This document shows positions 9,631-22,273 of a stretch of 64,000 bases of DNA, in pieces (position 1 is the first letter of the stretch; each line of letters opens with the position of its first letter). The position numbers and the translations under genes are program-made. The notes under the pieces are model-generated. The model saw nothing but the letters and a program-made list of their open reading frames with translations. It was not told the origin of the DNA and made no database searches. Source of the DNA: Plasmodium vivax (lineage: Eukaryota > Apicomplexa > Aconoidasida > Haemosporida > Plasmodiidae); the NCBI RefSeq assembly GCF_000002415.2, contig NC_009918.1, positions 1,302,001-1,366,000 on the forward strand, given 5' to 3'.

Positions 9631-12600
9631 TCACCTGTGTGCACCTTTTTTTTTCTCTCGTTTCTTTTCAGTGCCTTCTGCTCCTTCGCCCTGCAAGCTG
9701 TGCTCTTTCCCCTTCTTGGTTTTACTGAGCCCCTTATCTTTGGCCTTTCCAGTGCGTTTGTTGTGAGCTCCCTTTTTGCCATCCCCCTGGTGAGTGTTAC
9801 TGCTCTCCTGGGTTGCTTCCTCCCCCAGTGGTGCCTCCTCTGCGGATTGCACAAAGCTGACGCCGCCCTTTTTCCTGCCCCGCGGATCCTCCACCGGGCT
9901 GTCGCCCTCGTCAAACCCTTGTATGGTCACCTTTTTCCGCGCGCCCCTCCCGGAGGCGGCGTTCCCAATGTTAGGGTTGCTGCTAATGCTGGCAATTTCG
10001 GCGGGCACCAGTTCAATACCCAAGTGCAACTTCTTATAATTCGCTTTAGCCCTGCTTAAAAATTGATCAAAGTAGGGTGTTAACAATCTGTGGAATTCCA
10101 AATCGACAAGAGAGAGCAAAATGGTCTCCGTGTCCAAAACGACGTTGGCAGTTCGTTTGATATTTTTTATTAAGGCCATTTCTCCAAAGTAATCTGCCCT
10201 CCGAAGGGTGGCCAGAATAAGTCTGTTTTTATTAATTTCTGAGTTTTTTTCAACTGTTGCGAGACCTTTACATAGGATGTAAAACTTATCATCATGTGTG
10301 TTTTCCTTTATGATGGTATGGTTAGGTTGGTGATGCTCCACCTTCATGGCGTAGGAAATATTGTGGAGGGTTTCCTCTGGGAGGTATCTCAGAATGGGTA
10401 CATTTTTGAGTAAGGCAAAAATGTGAGAGCAGTTTTGTTTTCTTTCTTCTAGCATATCTTTTAAGTGATCATTATAGGATGCTCTGTCTAAAATCCAAAC
10501 GATAGCATTTTCAGAGGATATTTTTACTTGATAATCTGCCGGTGTCCCTTGAATAGCTTCATAGCAGCCGTACAACTCATCATTTTGAATCTCCCTAATG
10601 ACCGTTTCAATTCCAAAAATGTTGTGGCTAATAATGTTGGCAGTCCCTTGGTAGAGAAATAAAATAGGCGCATCATCATCCCCTTGGTTGGTTAGTACAT
10701 CTCCCATGTTCATGACCTTCCGATTCATTAAAGTTGCAAAGAATTTTCTCTGGTCCAAAGTTAAGTACTTAAAATGGGGATCTAACTCCAACAGATTTAC
10801 CACCTGTTGGCATTCATTAGAACAGGACTTGTGGTGACCCTTGTTGATGATTATTGGCTCTTCATAAATTATTTTAAAATTCGTTTCCACGACTTGGGTA
10901 CTCATTTTTGTGAGGTCTTCTTCATTGCCTTGGAAAAAGTGAACCACCTGATTTAGCAGGGACTTTTTCTCGTTGTAGGCCACGTAGGCCTGTTCCACGA
11001 AAAGCTCTCCATTCAGAATGGTAAGTAAAACTTCTAGTGGAATCTGCTCCTCATTCGTTGGGTTAATTTCCTCCCAGATGGTTTTTACATTCGTCTCGTT
11101 CAACCCTACGGTATCACAAACCAGTTCGAAGCTGGCAAAGCTGCAAAGAGAATCCTCTTGTGTGTTGAACTCAGTAACTATCTTCTTAAACGCGGTGAGA
11201 CTGCTTCCGTACACTTCGCAGAGGAGTAAATTCAGCGCGTACATGTCGACGTCTTTCTCTCTGTATACACTTTTGTAAAAGTGTGTTAATGTTAAGATGC
11301 CCTTCCCATCACAGAGGTACTTGAACAAACTTTCCAAATTGTCTTTTCCTTCGAATAGCTCTTCCAGATTTTGGGAAACGATAAAATTTGAGAAGTCGTT
11401 GTATTTTATGTACCCAGTGTTGAACTTGTCTATGCATTCGTAAAAATGAAAAATGGAATTATACTCTGAGGAGATAACCCCCAGGAGCTTCTTCACCATT
11501 TTGCCTACCTTCAGCTCAGACGAGTTCGACGGACTGATCTTTTTTTTTAAAATGCTGGACGATTTCTGTTGCATGGAAGGTGGTTGCATATCTTTTGAAT
11601 CGTTTTGATTTTCCTCCCTCTTTGATTCGTTTATGGCTACCATTTTGGCTTCCTCCGGGGGGGGGGCCCCCTCTCCTTGGTCATCCCCCATATTGCCACT
11701 AAGTTGAGCGGCGTTTAGGTTTTCCTTTGCGCTCTTTCCTGGGAGGAGCACTCCCTTTTTCTTCATGAGGGCCTTGATTTTTCTCTCCTCCTTCCGCTTT
11801 ATCCGCTCGAACACCTTGAGCTCGTTCAGCTTAATTTCTTGTATTTTCTGCCTCTTCTCCTCCTTAATTTTGCTAATCGTGTCTTCGTGTTCGCTTTGCG
11901 CAGGGGGGTGGTCATCCGCGTTTCCGTCATCTTCGCCGCGCTCGTCGTGCTCGTCTTCTTCGTTGCGACCGCTTGGCCTCTTCCTCCGCTCCCTCTTCAG
12001 CTTCGCCTTTATCTCCCTCTCGAAGCTGAACCTCTCGTTGCTATCGTCCGAAATGCTGCTGACGGAGCTCCCCAGTTCGGGGATCTTCATCGACACGGAG
12101 TGCATGCCCTCGTTAAACTCACCATTGCCATACATGCACTTGAGCCACGGCGGCAGGCTGTAATTTTTCGTGTACCTCACATCAGCTTCTTGTAGGAGTT
12201 CATTGAATATTACCCCAAAGTGGTCAATGAAGGATGCCTTGTCAATGGCTAGTAGGAAGCAATTCGTGTGAGCCTCACAGGTGGCAGTCCTCAGCTGATT
12301 ATTTATGATGGATAGCTCTCCAAAGTAGTCATACTTGTACAGGTACACCGATTTGGTTCTTCCCCCTCTACGTGAGGATTCTTCCCCTTGGTGGTTATCC
12401 TCACTATGTAGATTGTTCATATGATGAGGGACATTTACCACCTCTTTGTTGTCCACCTTAACAGAAACGATTCCCTTTTTGATTACGTAAAAGTGGTCAG
12501 GGGTATCGTTGTGCCTTATTATGGTTGCTCCTTTTCTGAAAAATTTAAAATTGAAATGTTTGGCACCATTGTACAGCTGGTCGTCATTTAAATTCTGAAG

Positions 12601-15600
12601 CACACTTACCTTCTTTAGAATGCTTATAACTTTTATTACAAATTCGTTGTCCCTCTTCACCATCGCGTGGTTGTTTATACTCTCTGTTAGCTCATCTGTG
12701 TGGTTAATATCATTTGATTGGTTAAGCGTGTCTATAAAGGGGGCGAGGAACTGCTCATAGGAGGACGCCTCTAACGTGTACAGTTCTGTGTCTTGGAAGG
12801 CCACCGCAATGAAGGAGGATTTTATCCTACTCAAAATTAGCTGATGGCCAAAATACTGATTCTTCCGAACTCTGGAAATTTCCTCATACACATTTTTGTA
12901 CTGATTAAATTGCTGTACGGATATTTCTCCCTCTTTAACGAAGTAAAATTTGTCGAAGGAATCTCCTTCCAATATGATGTGCTTTCCCTTGGGGCATTTT
13001 TCCCACTTGAGATGCTTAAGGAACGTTTCTTTATCCTTCATTTTGTGTAGAACCCTTTTCAGTACCTTAACTTTCATCAAGTGGGACTCCATTTCTTCCA
13101 CAAAGTACTTCTGTTCTGTGTTGAATATTTTCAGCAGGATTTTATCCAAGTCGCTGTAGAATGAGCTTATATTGCTTTGGTTGATGTATTCCACGTCCAC
13201 CGTGATGTTGTCTCCTGAGAGGGTTACTGAGGAGAAGTCTCTATTGAGGCTGCTAACTGAGGAGAGCTGGTTTGTGTCTTTTCTCGAACTGGACCGTTGG
13301 ACCTCAAGTAGCAGTTCGTCTCCATCGGGGGGGAACTCCTGCAGGGCGTTTGCTCCTCTGGGGCGATTCCCTGCATGGTTATCCTGAAGCGCCTCCCCTC
13401 CCGCTGCCATACCCGCTGCGATGTCCCCACTTGAGTAATTCTTAACGATGTGCTGAATGCCCTCCGTGTAATTGGCCCGGAAGTATTCCACGAATTCCTT
13501 CACAATTTGCTTATTCAACAGGGAGAGGAAGTACTCCCTGGAAATGCAGTAGCAGTGAGCTTCATCCGACTCGACCACCGCGTCGCACGTTCTTAGCGTG
13601 TTAAATATGAGAGCCACCTCCCCAAAAAACGAGCACCCCGAAATGACCCTCACCGGGGTGCTCATCACACTGTTACAGTAGAAGTGTATTTCCCCCTCTT
13701 TCAGTATGTAAAAATGGGTGGGATCGTCATGCTGTCTTATGATAACTTTTTTTTTTTCATATTTACACTTTTGAACATTCATGGAAAGGCTATTTTTCAA
13801 GGCGTCTGGGAAATTTCTAAAGATGGGTACGTCATCGATAATGCTCATGAACTCTTCCGAAATGTTTCTTTTTTGTTCCACTAGCTTTACAAAGTCGCTC
13901 GTGTACAGCTCCTTATTTACCTCAATCACGGCGACATTTGTGTGTGCTGTGTAGGCGCGCACGTTGGCCCTGTCGATCACGTTGATGCTGTTTATGAAGG
14001 AGTTGGGCTCCGTGGTGTGCCTTAAAATTCCGTTCAAAAGGATAACGATGGAGTTGTTCTGGTAGGCACTTCCCGGCGTTGCCCCGCTTGCGCTATCCTC
14101 TTTCACTTCCCCTTCGTGTGCTCCTCCACCCCCTAGGGACACAAAATCGTGGCCCTTTTTAAAACACTTCTTTTTTAACTTTTGTATGAAATTTTTTTTC
14201 TCATTTTTGTCCAAAAAGTTAAACGGGATGACGTGATTCAGCACCTGCGCGAGGACCTCTATTTCGTCTACCGTGAGCGACTGAGTTGAGTCCTTTTCAC
14301 TTAGGCTGTTTAGTAGGCGAGAGCAGATGGTTCCCCCCAGCCTGTTTTGGTAGCTGCACGTGGAGTCCGCTTCCTTCTCCTCCTTGGTGTTTATTAGTTT
14401 GCTTTTAATTTTTTTTATGCCTTCCTCCGTCTCGTGGCTCGATGTGGTTATTTTCCCGTTTAAGAACCCGCAGAATATTTTGTAGTCCAGCCGGTCGTAC
14501 TCCAGAAAGGGGGCGAAGCTCCTCCACAGGGCCAGGCAGTGGTTCACGTGTATCCCTATGTTGTACATCAGGCACATGAAGGTTTTCTTGCTGATTGGGG
14601 GGACTGAGCCCGCCTGGTCCAGCGAGTCCGGTTCGGCGTCCATACGCACTCTTCCCCCCTTCGCTGCCTTTCCCACTTCTGCGGCGTTCCCCTGTTTCCC
14701 CTGCCTCGCCGCCCGCTCGTGGAAGCAAACCCGGTCGCAGTGCCTATACCTGTACCTGTTCCGCGTGAACAGCTGGAAGGAGTCCAGCTGCAGGTCCACG
14801 TCCAGGTCCGGCGCCTCCTCCTGATCGCTCTGGGAGCTGCTCGTGTCGTCTCCATCCCTCTCGCTGTTGCAAGTCTCGTGGTTGATTAGGAGCCCCCTTT
14901 TCACTGATCCGTAAATCTCCACAATCCTCCGTTTTATTTTGGAAAAGGGGCACTCGGAACCCTCGAAGTAGAAGTAAAGGTCCTTCAGCTCGATGGCAAA
15001 ATTGAAATCGTCCAGGGAGAAATACTCCTTGTAGAGGGACAAATTGTAATTAACATAATTGTACCCATCGTCCGGGGTTAATCTGTTTTCTCGAGTTTGG
15101 CCAACAAGTGGGTTTACACCAACGGGGGGGGGTGCCCTGGGTGGCTCTTTCTCGTCATGGAAACTTTGCCCAGTTGGGGCCATCTTCTGCGGATCATTTT
15201 GAGGGTCATTTTGAGGGTCATTTTCTTCCCCCCAAAATTGCAACGTCTGCAACACCTTGTTCTTATTCGTGTAGTACACATAAAAGAGGATGGAGTAGTA
15301 CAGGCTCGTTACATCCTCCTGGGAGTAGCAGTGCGTCCCCATTTTCTCATTTTCGGAAAAGAAATAAAGAAACTCGTTCAGACTTACATACAACTTATTC
15401 TTCTTCTCCACAGATTTGAAAAAATTACTCAAGTTATGGAAAGACTCACTGATATGAATATAAATTAAATTTTTTTTCTGCATGGAAATGAAGTTACACC
15501 TGTGTAACTGCTCTTTCATGTTTTGTTCCACCTCCAGGTAGCGAAAAATGTGCTTCAAATAAATGTACCTCTTCCCTTTGTAGTTCCTATCCATGAGGTT

Positions 15601-18600
15601 AAAATGGTAGGTGCATGTGTCTTTGGAAATCCCCACAATGTCGCAGAAGTTAACAAAAGAAACGTCGAAAATTTTATCAAAGTTGTTTAAGTCTTCATCG
15701 TGGAAAAGGTTGATTAGGTTTATAACCCCACCTTCTAGCAGACGGCCTTTAAAACTTTCGTAGTTTTCTTTATTCAAAAAGAGGATCTTATGGTACAGTG
15801 TTTTTAGGGAGGAGCTATTACTATTGTTGCATATGTACTCGTTAATGTGTTTCAATTCCACCTCGCTTAGGTATTCTTTGGTGTGTTTTGTACCTCCTTT
15901 TCTCTCTTCCCCATTGGCCGCACACTTCTCCCCTTGGGAGTAATTCTCTAAAAGATACTCTAATATATCCCCCGCCCCTACCTTCGCGTTGAAAACTTTA
16001 TTTTTGTAATCCCTCACTAGGTTAATCTTGCTATGCACTATAAGGTTCATGAAGAAGGTGTACACGTTTTTATCCCGCAGATGAAGCATTTGCCTGAACG
16101 CCTCTATTTTTACATTCGCATATTTGTTGTTGTCGAAGAGGTCTTGTTCGGAGTATTCGCTCCCCGATTCGAGGAAGTTCTCGTTGTGGACGCGTTTAGG
16201 GGGGGGCTTCTCCCTCTTGCCGGTTGCGCGGTTACTGTGTGTGGTTTCGCCCTCTTGGGGGGGTTCATTTGGATGGCTATCTTTGGGGGGTTCACCCGGG
16301 TCAACATTTTTGAGGGGTCCACCCTGATCAACATATTCGGGGAGCCCATCTCGGCCGCAGTCTTCATTAGGCTCCTCCTGAATGTCATCTCGTAGCTCCT
16401 CATTGCTACCTTTCCCCCGTCCACTTTCGCCATCTCCCATCTGGGCATCCCCCTCCGGCTGTATCAATTCTGACGCGCCCGCACCCCTCATGGTGTTTAT
16501 CCTCTTAATTTCGTCTAGGGCGACCGATCCGCCGAGGATAGTCTTGCCCCTAACGCTTCGCCGTAATGGAACCTCCGCCGCGTCCGCCGCGGCACCTAAG
16601 TGGATTTCGCGTCCACCCCGATTGGTGTCCTCCGGTTCACTTGACAAGTTAAAAAATTGCTCCTCTTTCCTGTCTTCCGCATTAAGTAAGCTGGCAGCAC
16701 CCGATTCGGCGTGGCCTAGACTAACTGCTTCACGATCACTTGCTCCTCCTTCACTCTGGTTAGCTTCCCCTTCGGTGGGTTCTACACCCAATGAATTACT
16801 CAACTGGATGGGCTCTACGCTGCCTTGGCTGCTACCCTTTTTACACAAATTCGATGCTCTTCTCTCCTTTTGAGGAGACTCCCCATTAAGGCTATTTCTT
16901 CCCGTTTCATCCTTCGAATGGGCCGGGGATAACAATCCTTTCGCCCCTTTACTGGTCATATTTTTCTCTATTTTCTTTTTGTTTATATTTTTAATAGTAT
17001 TTATTAACACCTCTAGGGAGGAGTCATGTCTCCTGGGGTGCTCTGCTCGCATGTAGAATTTTTCTGACAGTTCGTCATTTTTTTTAAAATTTCCTTTCTT
17101 CGTTTTTTCCCCTTGGCTGTTATCACTCGGTTCGATTTCGAGCTCGCGTTGGTTTGGGATCTCTTCGTCGGCTTGATCCTTAGTGGCGGGTGGGTCTGCG
17201 TCCACTTGGAGCGCCCGCTCAGCTTGCATTTTGCGCGCTCGTTCCTCCTCCCTTTGTTTCTCTCTCTCCATTTTCCTCTGCCTTTTTTTCTCCATTTTCT
17301 TCTGCTTCATCTTCTCCATTTCTGCTTTTATTTTCCTCTGCTTCTCCTCCATTTTCCGCTGCTTCTCCTGCTCTGCTTTTATTTCCCTCTGCTTCTCCTT
17401 TTCCATTTCCCGCTGTCTTTCCCGCTGCTTCTGCTTCTCCTTGTCCATTTCTCGCTGTCTTTCCCGCTGCTTCCCCCCTGCGGCTTCGGCCCGCTTCTCA
17501 CCGGGGTGATCACTCCTCAGGGTGCTCTCCTCAGAATGGTGACTGCCCCGCCTTGCACGGTCCTCTAATGTAACGTCATGATACTGAGTGCTGTCCTCCT
17601 CCACATAAGCACTTCCCCTTTTTTCCTCGGCCTCATCTTTATGGGATTTTTTCCCCTTCTGGCATGATATAGTGACTCTCCTTTCAGCATCGCCAGGATT
17701 CCCTACATTACTCCTCTGTGCAGTGGCACCATTTTGGAAATTCAAAATGTGCTTATTAAAAAAATTAATAAATTTCTCTTTGCTTATCTGTTTTTTGCAT
17801 GCACTTTTATTTTGTAAGAAATACTCGTAGATGTGTTTGTATTTTACAAACTGGTAGATGATTTTCCGCTTGATGTAGCGATTGAATTGGTCAATATTTT
17901 CGCCCCCATAGAGGGGGGAATCCCTATGGGGGCCATTCCTCGGATTATCACCTGTGTGCAGTTTTTTTTCCTGCCTTCTTAGCCATTCGCGTAGTGCCTC
18001 CTTATGTTCCACACGACTTAAATACAAGTCATTCTTCAATTTGATGTCCTCTTTTTTTTTTTGGCTAGCCAGTTGACGCCCTCCCGATTGTAACATTCCA
18101 TCCAGTTCCTTCTTCCTCATGCTTATTAATTTTTTTATTCTAAAGTAGTACACTTCATTTTGCATGTCATCTTCGAGCTCTTCCTGACCGGCATCGTGTT
18201 CGTCTTGTCTGCAGATCTGTTCATATTTCCTCTTCTAATTAGAAAAACAAGGGGGACAAATTGGTATTAAATAGCGTTAACGTTTTAAAATTTGAGGTGG
18301 GAAAAAAACTCCCTCGTAATATCAAGAATAGAAAAATGGCATTTCACGGGGAGCGTTAATGCTTCCCCAATGCGTATCTGCGTGGACAAGTGCAACTGGC
18401 CATCTACGCACACACACTGGAATGTGCGCCCAAATGGTGGCGCTTCAAAGGGGGGTAGGGCACAGTTGCAAGCCCTACATCTCCCCTAAAGGAGCCGAAA
18501 AAAAAAAGGCACAATAAAAAATATGAAATATGCAACATGTATGCTATGCATAAGTACGCGCATGCAGGGTATTCCTCATCAAAAGGCATTTTATGGAAAC

Positions 18601-20657
18601 ACTCCTCCCTCAGTCGAGCCATGCGCGCGGGCTATTCGCTCCTCAACAGAAGAGCCGACTTGTGCATGTATATATTTGTCTCCATCCGGAAGAACACACA
18701 AAAAAAGGACACTTTAATCTTCATAAGTAACTATGCAACATTTTAACACACGCAAAAAAAGGGAGCCTTTTTTTTTTTTTACAGAATTGACCACGTTGAT
18801 TTGAAAAATTAAGACAAATGGCACTCCCAATATTGCTAAATCAGCATCATATTTTGTGTGAAAAAAAAAGGGTCTCAAAAAAAAACGCAAATGTGTACCC
18901 CTTTTGGTGAATACCAACTGTGGGGGGGGGAGGTTATCTCACGTGTGTGTGAGAATGGCAGGATTACATGCGTACATGTGGAAGTGTCAAAATGGCCCCA
19001 CTTGCAAAAAAAAAGGAAGTAACGGTGTAACACATGTGAGGACATTTGGGCACCATTTGGAGGAAGGGGGTGGAAAAAAAACGAATAGTCCAAGCGCTTT
19101 CTTATGTAAATAACGTAAAGGTGCAACGATTTAAGGAGGATTCACCAAGCGGTAAAGCAATGATGATAGCAGTTGCTTTACCGCTTAGCCCCCTTTCGCT
19201 AATGCATGGTGCACACACCATGCAGCTGGCAACGTTCACACATGCGGGCCTACCTCGAAGAAAGCGGCGTCCCGGCCCAGCTCCCTAATCCGGTTCCACG
19301 TGTGGGTTAACAACTGCTCGTTATGGTCAATTTTGGAGCTATTCATTTTAAACATGCGGTAAAAATTTGGTGTGCTCACGTCCGACAGGTAGTTGTCACA
19401 TTTTGGGTGTTCCTTCCTTGAGGCCTCTTTTTCTTCCTCATTAATTAAATCATGGTAGAACACGTTCCCAGGGGGTGAACTCCCCTTTTCACAAAAATGG
19501 CGAATCGAATCGGCGCATCGATTCAAATTATGGTAGTTCACATTTGTCTCTCCATTCAATCTGAAGAGTTCATTTAGGTCATCCTTTAACTTCTCTCTCA
19601 TGTGATACATATACGTTTTGTAAATATGCGATTTTTTTTTTTCACTTGATAACTGCTGTTTCAGGTCCTCATTTGTGCTTTCCAAGCAGCGCAAATTCTG
19701 GTACATCATTTTTAGGCTATTATTTTGGTACAGCTTGAGGTTATCCCTTACCGAGGGGTCAAAATTGAAGCAATTCGAATCGTCGAAAAAATTAAACTTT
19801 TCTACTAAAAAGGGATCATTCAAAATGAAGGTTTCTATTTGTATAATTTTTTCTTTTAAAAAATCGTTCTGTTTTTTTAGTTCTTTTTTTTCTACCTCCA
19901 TCATGTCCATCTTCCTTTGGAACAAAAGCGGCTGGTCATATTTCAAATTGCTGTTAAGGGTGGCTAGGATGTCTTCCAGAATTTTTGCACACTTGAGGAT
20001 TCTACTTACTCTTTCTTCAAACATTATGTAGTTTATTTCAGCTCGTTGGGTTTTCCCGTCCTTTTCATTTCTTCTTCCCACCATGTTTCGCCCCCCCTCT
20101 TGATGTGGCAACATCTGGTTGGGGCTTTCCCTCAGGAACCCATTTTCTACTTTCACTTTTCTGTTTCCCCCATTTGTGTGTGGCTCATGTGTGTCCCTGT
20201 TTAGCAGCGTATTGTTCAGTTGGGCGTTGTTTACTTGCAGCGAGGCGTTTTGCCGCAGCATTTGTTCGTATTTGTGTTTGATAAACTCGTTTTCGTCACT
20301 CAGCTTGTGGATTTCGCTCATGCAGTTGGTATGCGTTCCGTGTGCTCCGTGCCTCCCATTTGTGCTGTCCACCCTGTGAGTCCCTTCTCCATTTTTGTAA
20401 AAACCGAGCGCACCCCTTTCGCTGCACCTTTTAACTAGCTGCTCATTCTTTTTCCGCAAAAAGTAATTTTCCTGCTTGATGAAATTGTTTATGTTGGCTA
20501 GTCGCACGAGATACTTTTTTAACGAGCTGTGTATCAGCGAGACGTCCTTTATGTTTCTTTGTCCCCCCGCCGGGTCGACCTTGCAGTTGTTTCTGTCCAG
20601 GCATTCCTTCAGGTGGCCGTGGATGTTTTCTATGGCTCTCGATTCTGGGTCATCCAT
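9631..20657 (-). CDS. EPAC: Giant multi-cyclic-nucleotide-binding-domain protein (EPAC), proposed two-exon model
   Basis: The core is one open exon, 18234 down to 9631. From the ATG at 18165 it encodes 2844 residues. By position it is the Plasmodium gene called EPAC (recalled as PF3D7_1417400). Numbering from that ATG: a Lys/Arg/Glu/Gln-rich charged helix (about 225-315), long acidic low-complexity segments, degenerate EF-hand-like helical regions (about 690-1000 and near 2240), then six CNB-like modules between about 1330 and 2780. Three keep the phosphate-binding cassette: FGEVALIFNTLRTC (about 1511), FGELSIINNQLRTATC (about 1946) and FGEMALIKNIKRTANV (about 2658). Each is preceded by a degenerate module (about 1390; FGHQLIL at about 1769; YGCYEAI at about 2530). 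I see no RasGEF/CDC25 domain. A good acceptor (pyrimidines then AATTAG) at 18235-18236 opens 23 further in-frame charged codons, implying an upstream exon. I propose 19254-20657, giving about 3335 residues. The CNB core is certain; the join is not. Confidence 0.7.
19147..19186. other. Perfect inverted repeat: 14-bp stem, 12-base loop
   Basis: The arms aagcggtaaagcaa (19147-19160) and ttgctttaccgctt (19173-19186) are exactly complementary and enclose a 12-base loop. In RNA from either strand this forms a stable hairpin. On the plus strand the arm/loop junction reads aatgatga, which resembles a snoRNA C box, but no matching D box (CTGA) is found downstream, so I do not call a snoRNA. Confidence 0.85.
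19203..19224. other. Perfect inverted repeat: 9-bp stem, 4-base loop
   Basis: The arms tgcatggtg (19203-19211) and caccatgca (19216-19224) are perfectly complementary around the loop caca. It lies 16 bases from the 14-bp hairpin and about 29 bases from the GTAGGC donor of the coiled-coil exon. On the minus-strand transcript it would be the first structure after the exon. Confidence 0.85.
19254..20657 (-). CDS. Coiled-coil exon, probable N-terminus of EPAC (or separate gene)
   Basis: An open frame of 468 codons runs from ATG 20657 to a splice donor GAG|GTAGGC at 19253. Unspliced it would stop six codons later. An in-frame TAA lies about 90 bases above the ATG, so this start is good. The protein is hydrophilic and predicted by eye to be coiled coil: heptad-like Leu/Ile/Asn helices at about residues 45-80 and 115-145, and KMDMMEVEKKELKKQNDFLK and following residues at about 245-370. 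No enzyme motif is seen. Phase 0 at the donor matches phase 0 at the acceptor at 18234. From memory, no separate gene lies between ATG4 and EPAC in P. falciparum. Both points favour this being EPAC exon 1 with a ~1 kb intron. The alternative is an independent coiled-coil gene with an unrecognised last exon. Confidence 0.7.
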
Positions 20658-22273
20658 GTTTGTTTGCCTCCAGTTGAGTTGTACAATACGATAAGCTACG
20701 TTGTGCTGTGCGAGTTCGTTTCCGGTTTGGAAAACGTTTCGGTTAGCTCGTTAATCCTTGTTCTGCCAACCGTGGCTACTCCGCTACGCGCACTTGCTTC
20801 GCCTCGCTTCGTTCATCTTAAGGCCCTTTCTCTGTAGAGTAGAGTACAGTAGAGTAGATCGGTCTTCTCTGTTCACCTAAAATGCGCACGATTTTTTTTT
20901 CTTTTTTTTTTTTCCCTTTTCCGCGCACTTTGCTTACATTTCGAATGATTTCCCCCCTTGGCGCATTTTTTTAAAAATTACTTGTAGAACAATTTTGCGG
21001 GAAAAAAATAAAATGTGTGAAATTGCACTTTTGGGAAAACTGCGCAAGTCAGCATAAATTCTGCCGCACAGGTGAAACATTAAAATTTTTTAAAAAGCAG
21101 ACTGAGTGAGCATCGTCAGCAATGTGTTAACAAATTTATTGGTACATTTGACGTGTTCACGGCGTTTATATTATAGCATTTACACTGCTCAGATGTTTAT
21201 AATGCGTAAAAGAAAAAAAAAAAATGGGCCAAATTAAACCACAATGAAATAATGTACGTACAATTTTTGACAGTGTACGTGTTCGCTTCGGGTGAATAAA
21301 AAAAAGGTTGTCCATTCGTCCGTTTAATTTTCCCCTTCCTGTCATTGTGCATGTCTATAAAAAAAAAAGGGTTGACTCTGGGGAGGGGCGAACCCCCGCG
21401 TTAAATGGTTGGCGGCAAAGGTTAGCGGCAAATGGTTCGCTACAAATGGTGACGCGAAGCGGCCAAGCGAATGCGTCAATGCCCACGTGCTTCACTGCCA
21501 AAGCGGAAGTAACTCCCCCCCCTTGACTTCCCACTATAACCCTCAAAAAATGCACGATTTATTTGCGTTCTGCCAAATACACTACTTCGCGTAAGGTAGA
21601 TAACCCCTTTCCCAGGTGAACGGGTTGCCCAAACTGCAAAGGCCAGCTTGCCACTGAGGAATGAATTCTGTGAAGCCCTATTCATTCGCAAAAGCGCCTG
21701 GGCAAACCGCTAAAAGGGTCACTTTATGAATCAATTTGGACAAAAAAAAAAAATATTAGTCATGATGCGGTTGGCAAAGGAAGTTCAAAATGGGGGGAAA
21801 CTACGTCATGTGACAAATTGATATAATTTACGTTAATGTGATGTTACCCGTAGGGTGGGGAAAAAAAAAAAAAAAAAAAAAAACAATTGATGCTAAAGTG
21901 GGATCCCAAAAGGGACAGACAAATTTACGAAAAAATAATCAACTGTATGTTGGGGAATTTAAACGAGGTTACCTCTTCGCAACAGCATCGTTGTCTTTTC
22001 TCTTATTACTTTTTCCACACTCATTAATCACCTGCATGTTAAGCAAACCAATTAAAATTGCACATCTTTTCCAATGGATTAGGGACGCACCAGGGGGACT
22101 CCAAAATTGTGAGCACAGAATAAAAGGGCGTCAAAAAAGGACCAGGCCCGAATCGTCCGTGTCGTAGTTCAATTCTGTGAAGGGGAATTGGAAGGAGGGG
22201 TTATATGAAAAGGAGGCCGCTATGTGTACACATGTGCCTCGATTCACCAAGTGAACCCTTCTAGCAGGCTGTC
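20658..22273. other. Upstream region of the coiled-coil/EPAC gene; 3' flank of ATG4
   Basis: This 1.6 kb region shows no supported gene. It contains T/A homopolymers (20890-20915, A12 at 21212-21223, A20 at 21863-21882) and a gagta-rich simple patch at 20836-20860. It should hold the promoter and 5' leader of the minus-strand coiled-coil/EPAC gene and the 3' UTR of ATG4. Both genes are on the same strand. Confidence 0.6.

Larger units (their letters stand above)
18235..19253 (-). other. Proposed 1019-base EPAC intron, or short intergenic gap
   Basis: The gap between the coiled-coil exon and the CNB exon has stops in all minus-strand frames and several homopolymers (T13 at 18769-18781, A-runs near 18505 and 18865). 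Its ends are GTAGGC and TTAG on the minus strand. The donor-proximal 110 bases hold two perfect inverted repeats (separate entries). One kilobase would be tight for a terminator plus a promoter of a giant gene and long for a Plasmodium intron, so both readings remain open. Confidence 0.5.

Noticed and set aside
19147..19224. C/D or H/ACA snoRNA
   Set aside because: A C-box-like word is present but no D box, and there is no ACANNN tail or hinge box arrangement; left as structured DNA/RNA of unknown role.
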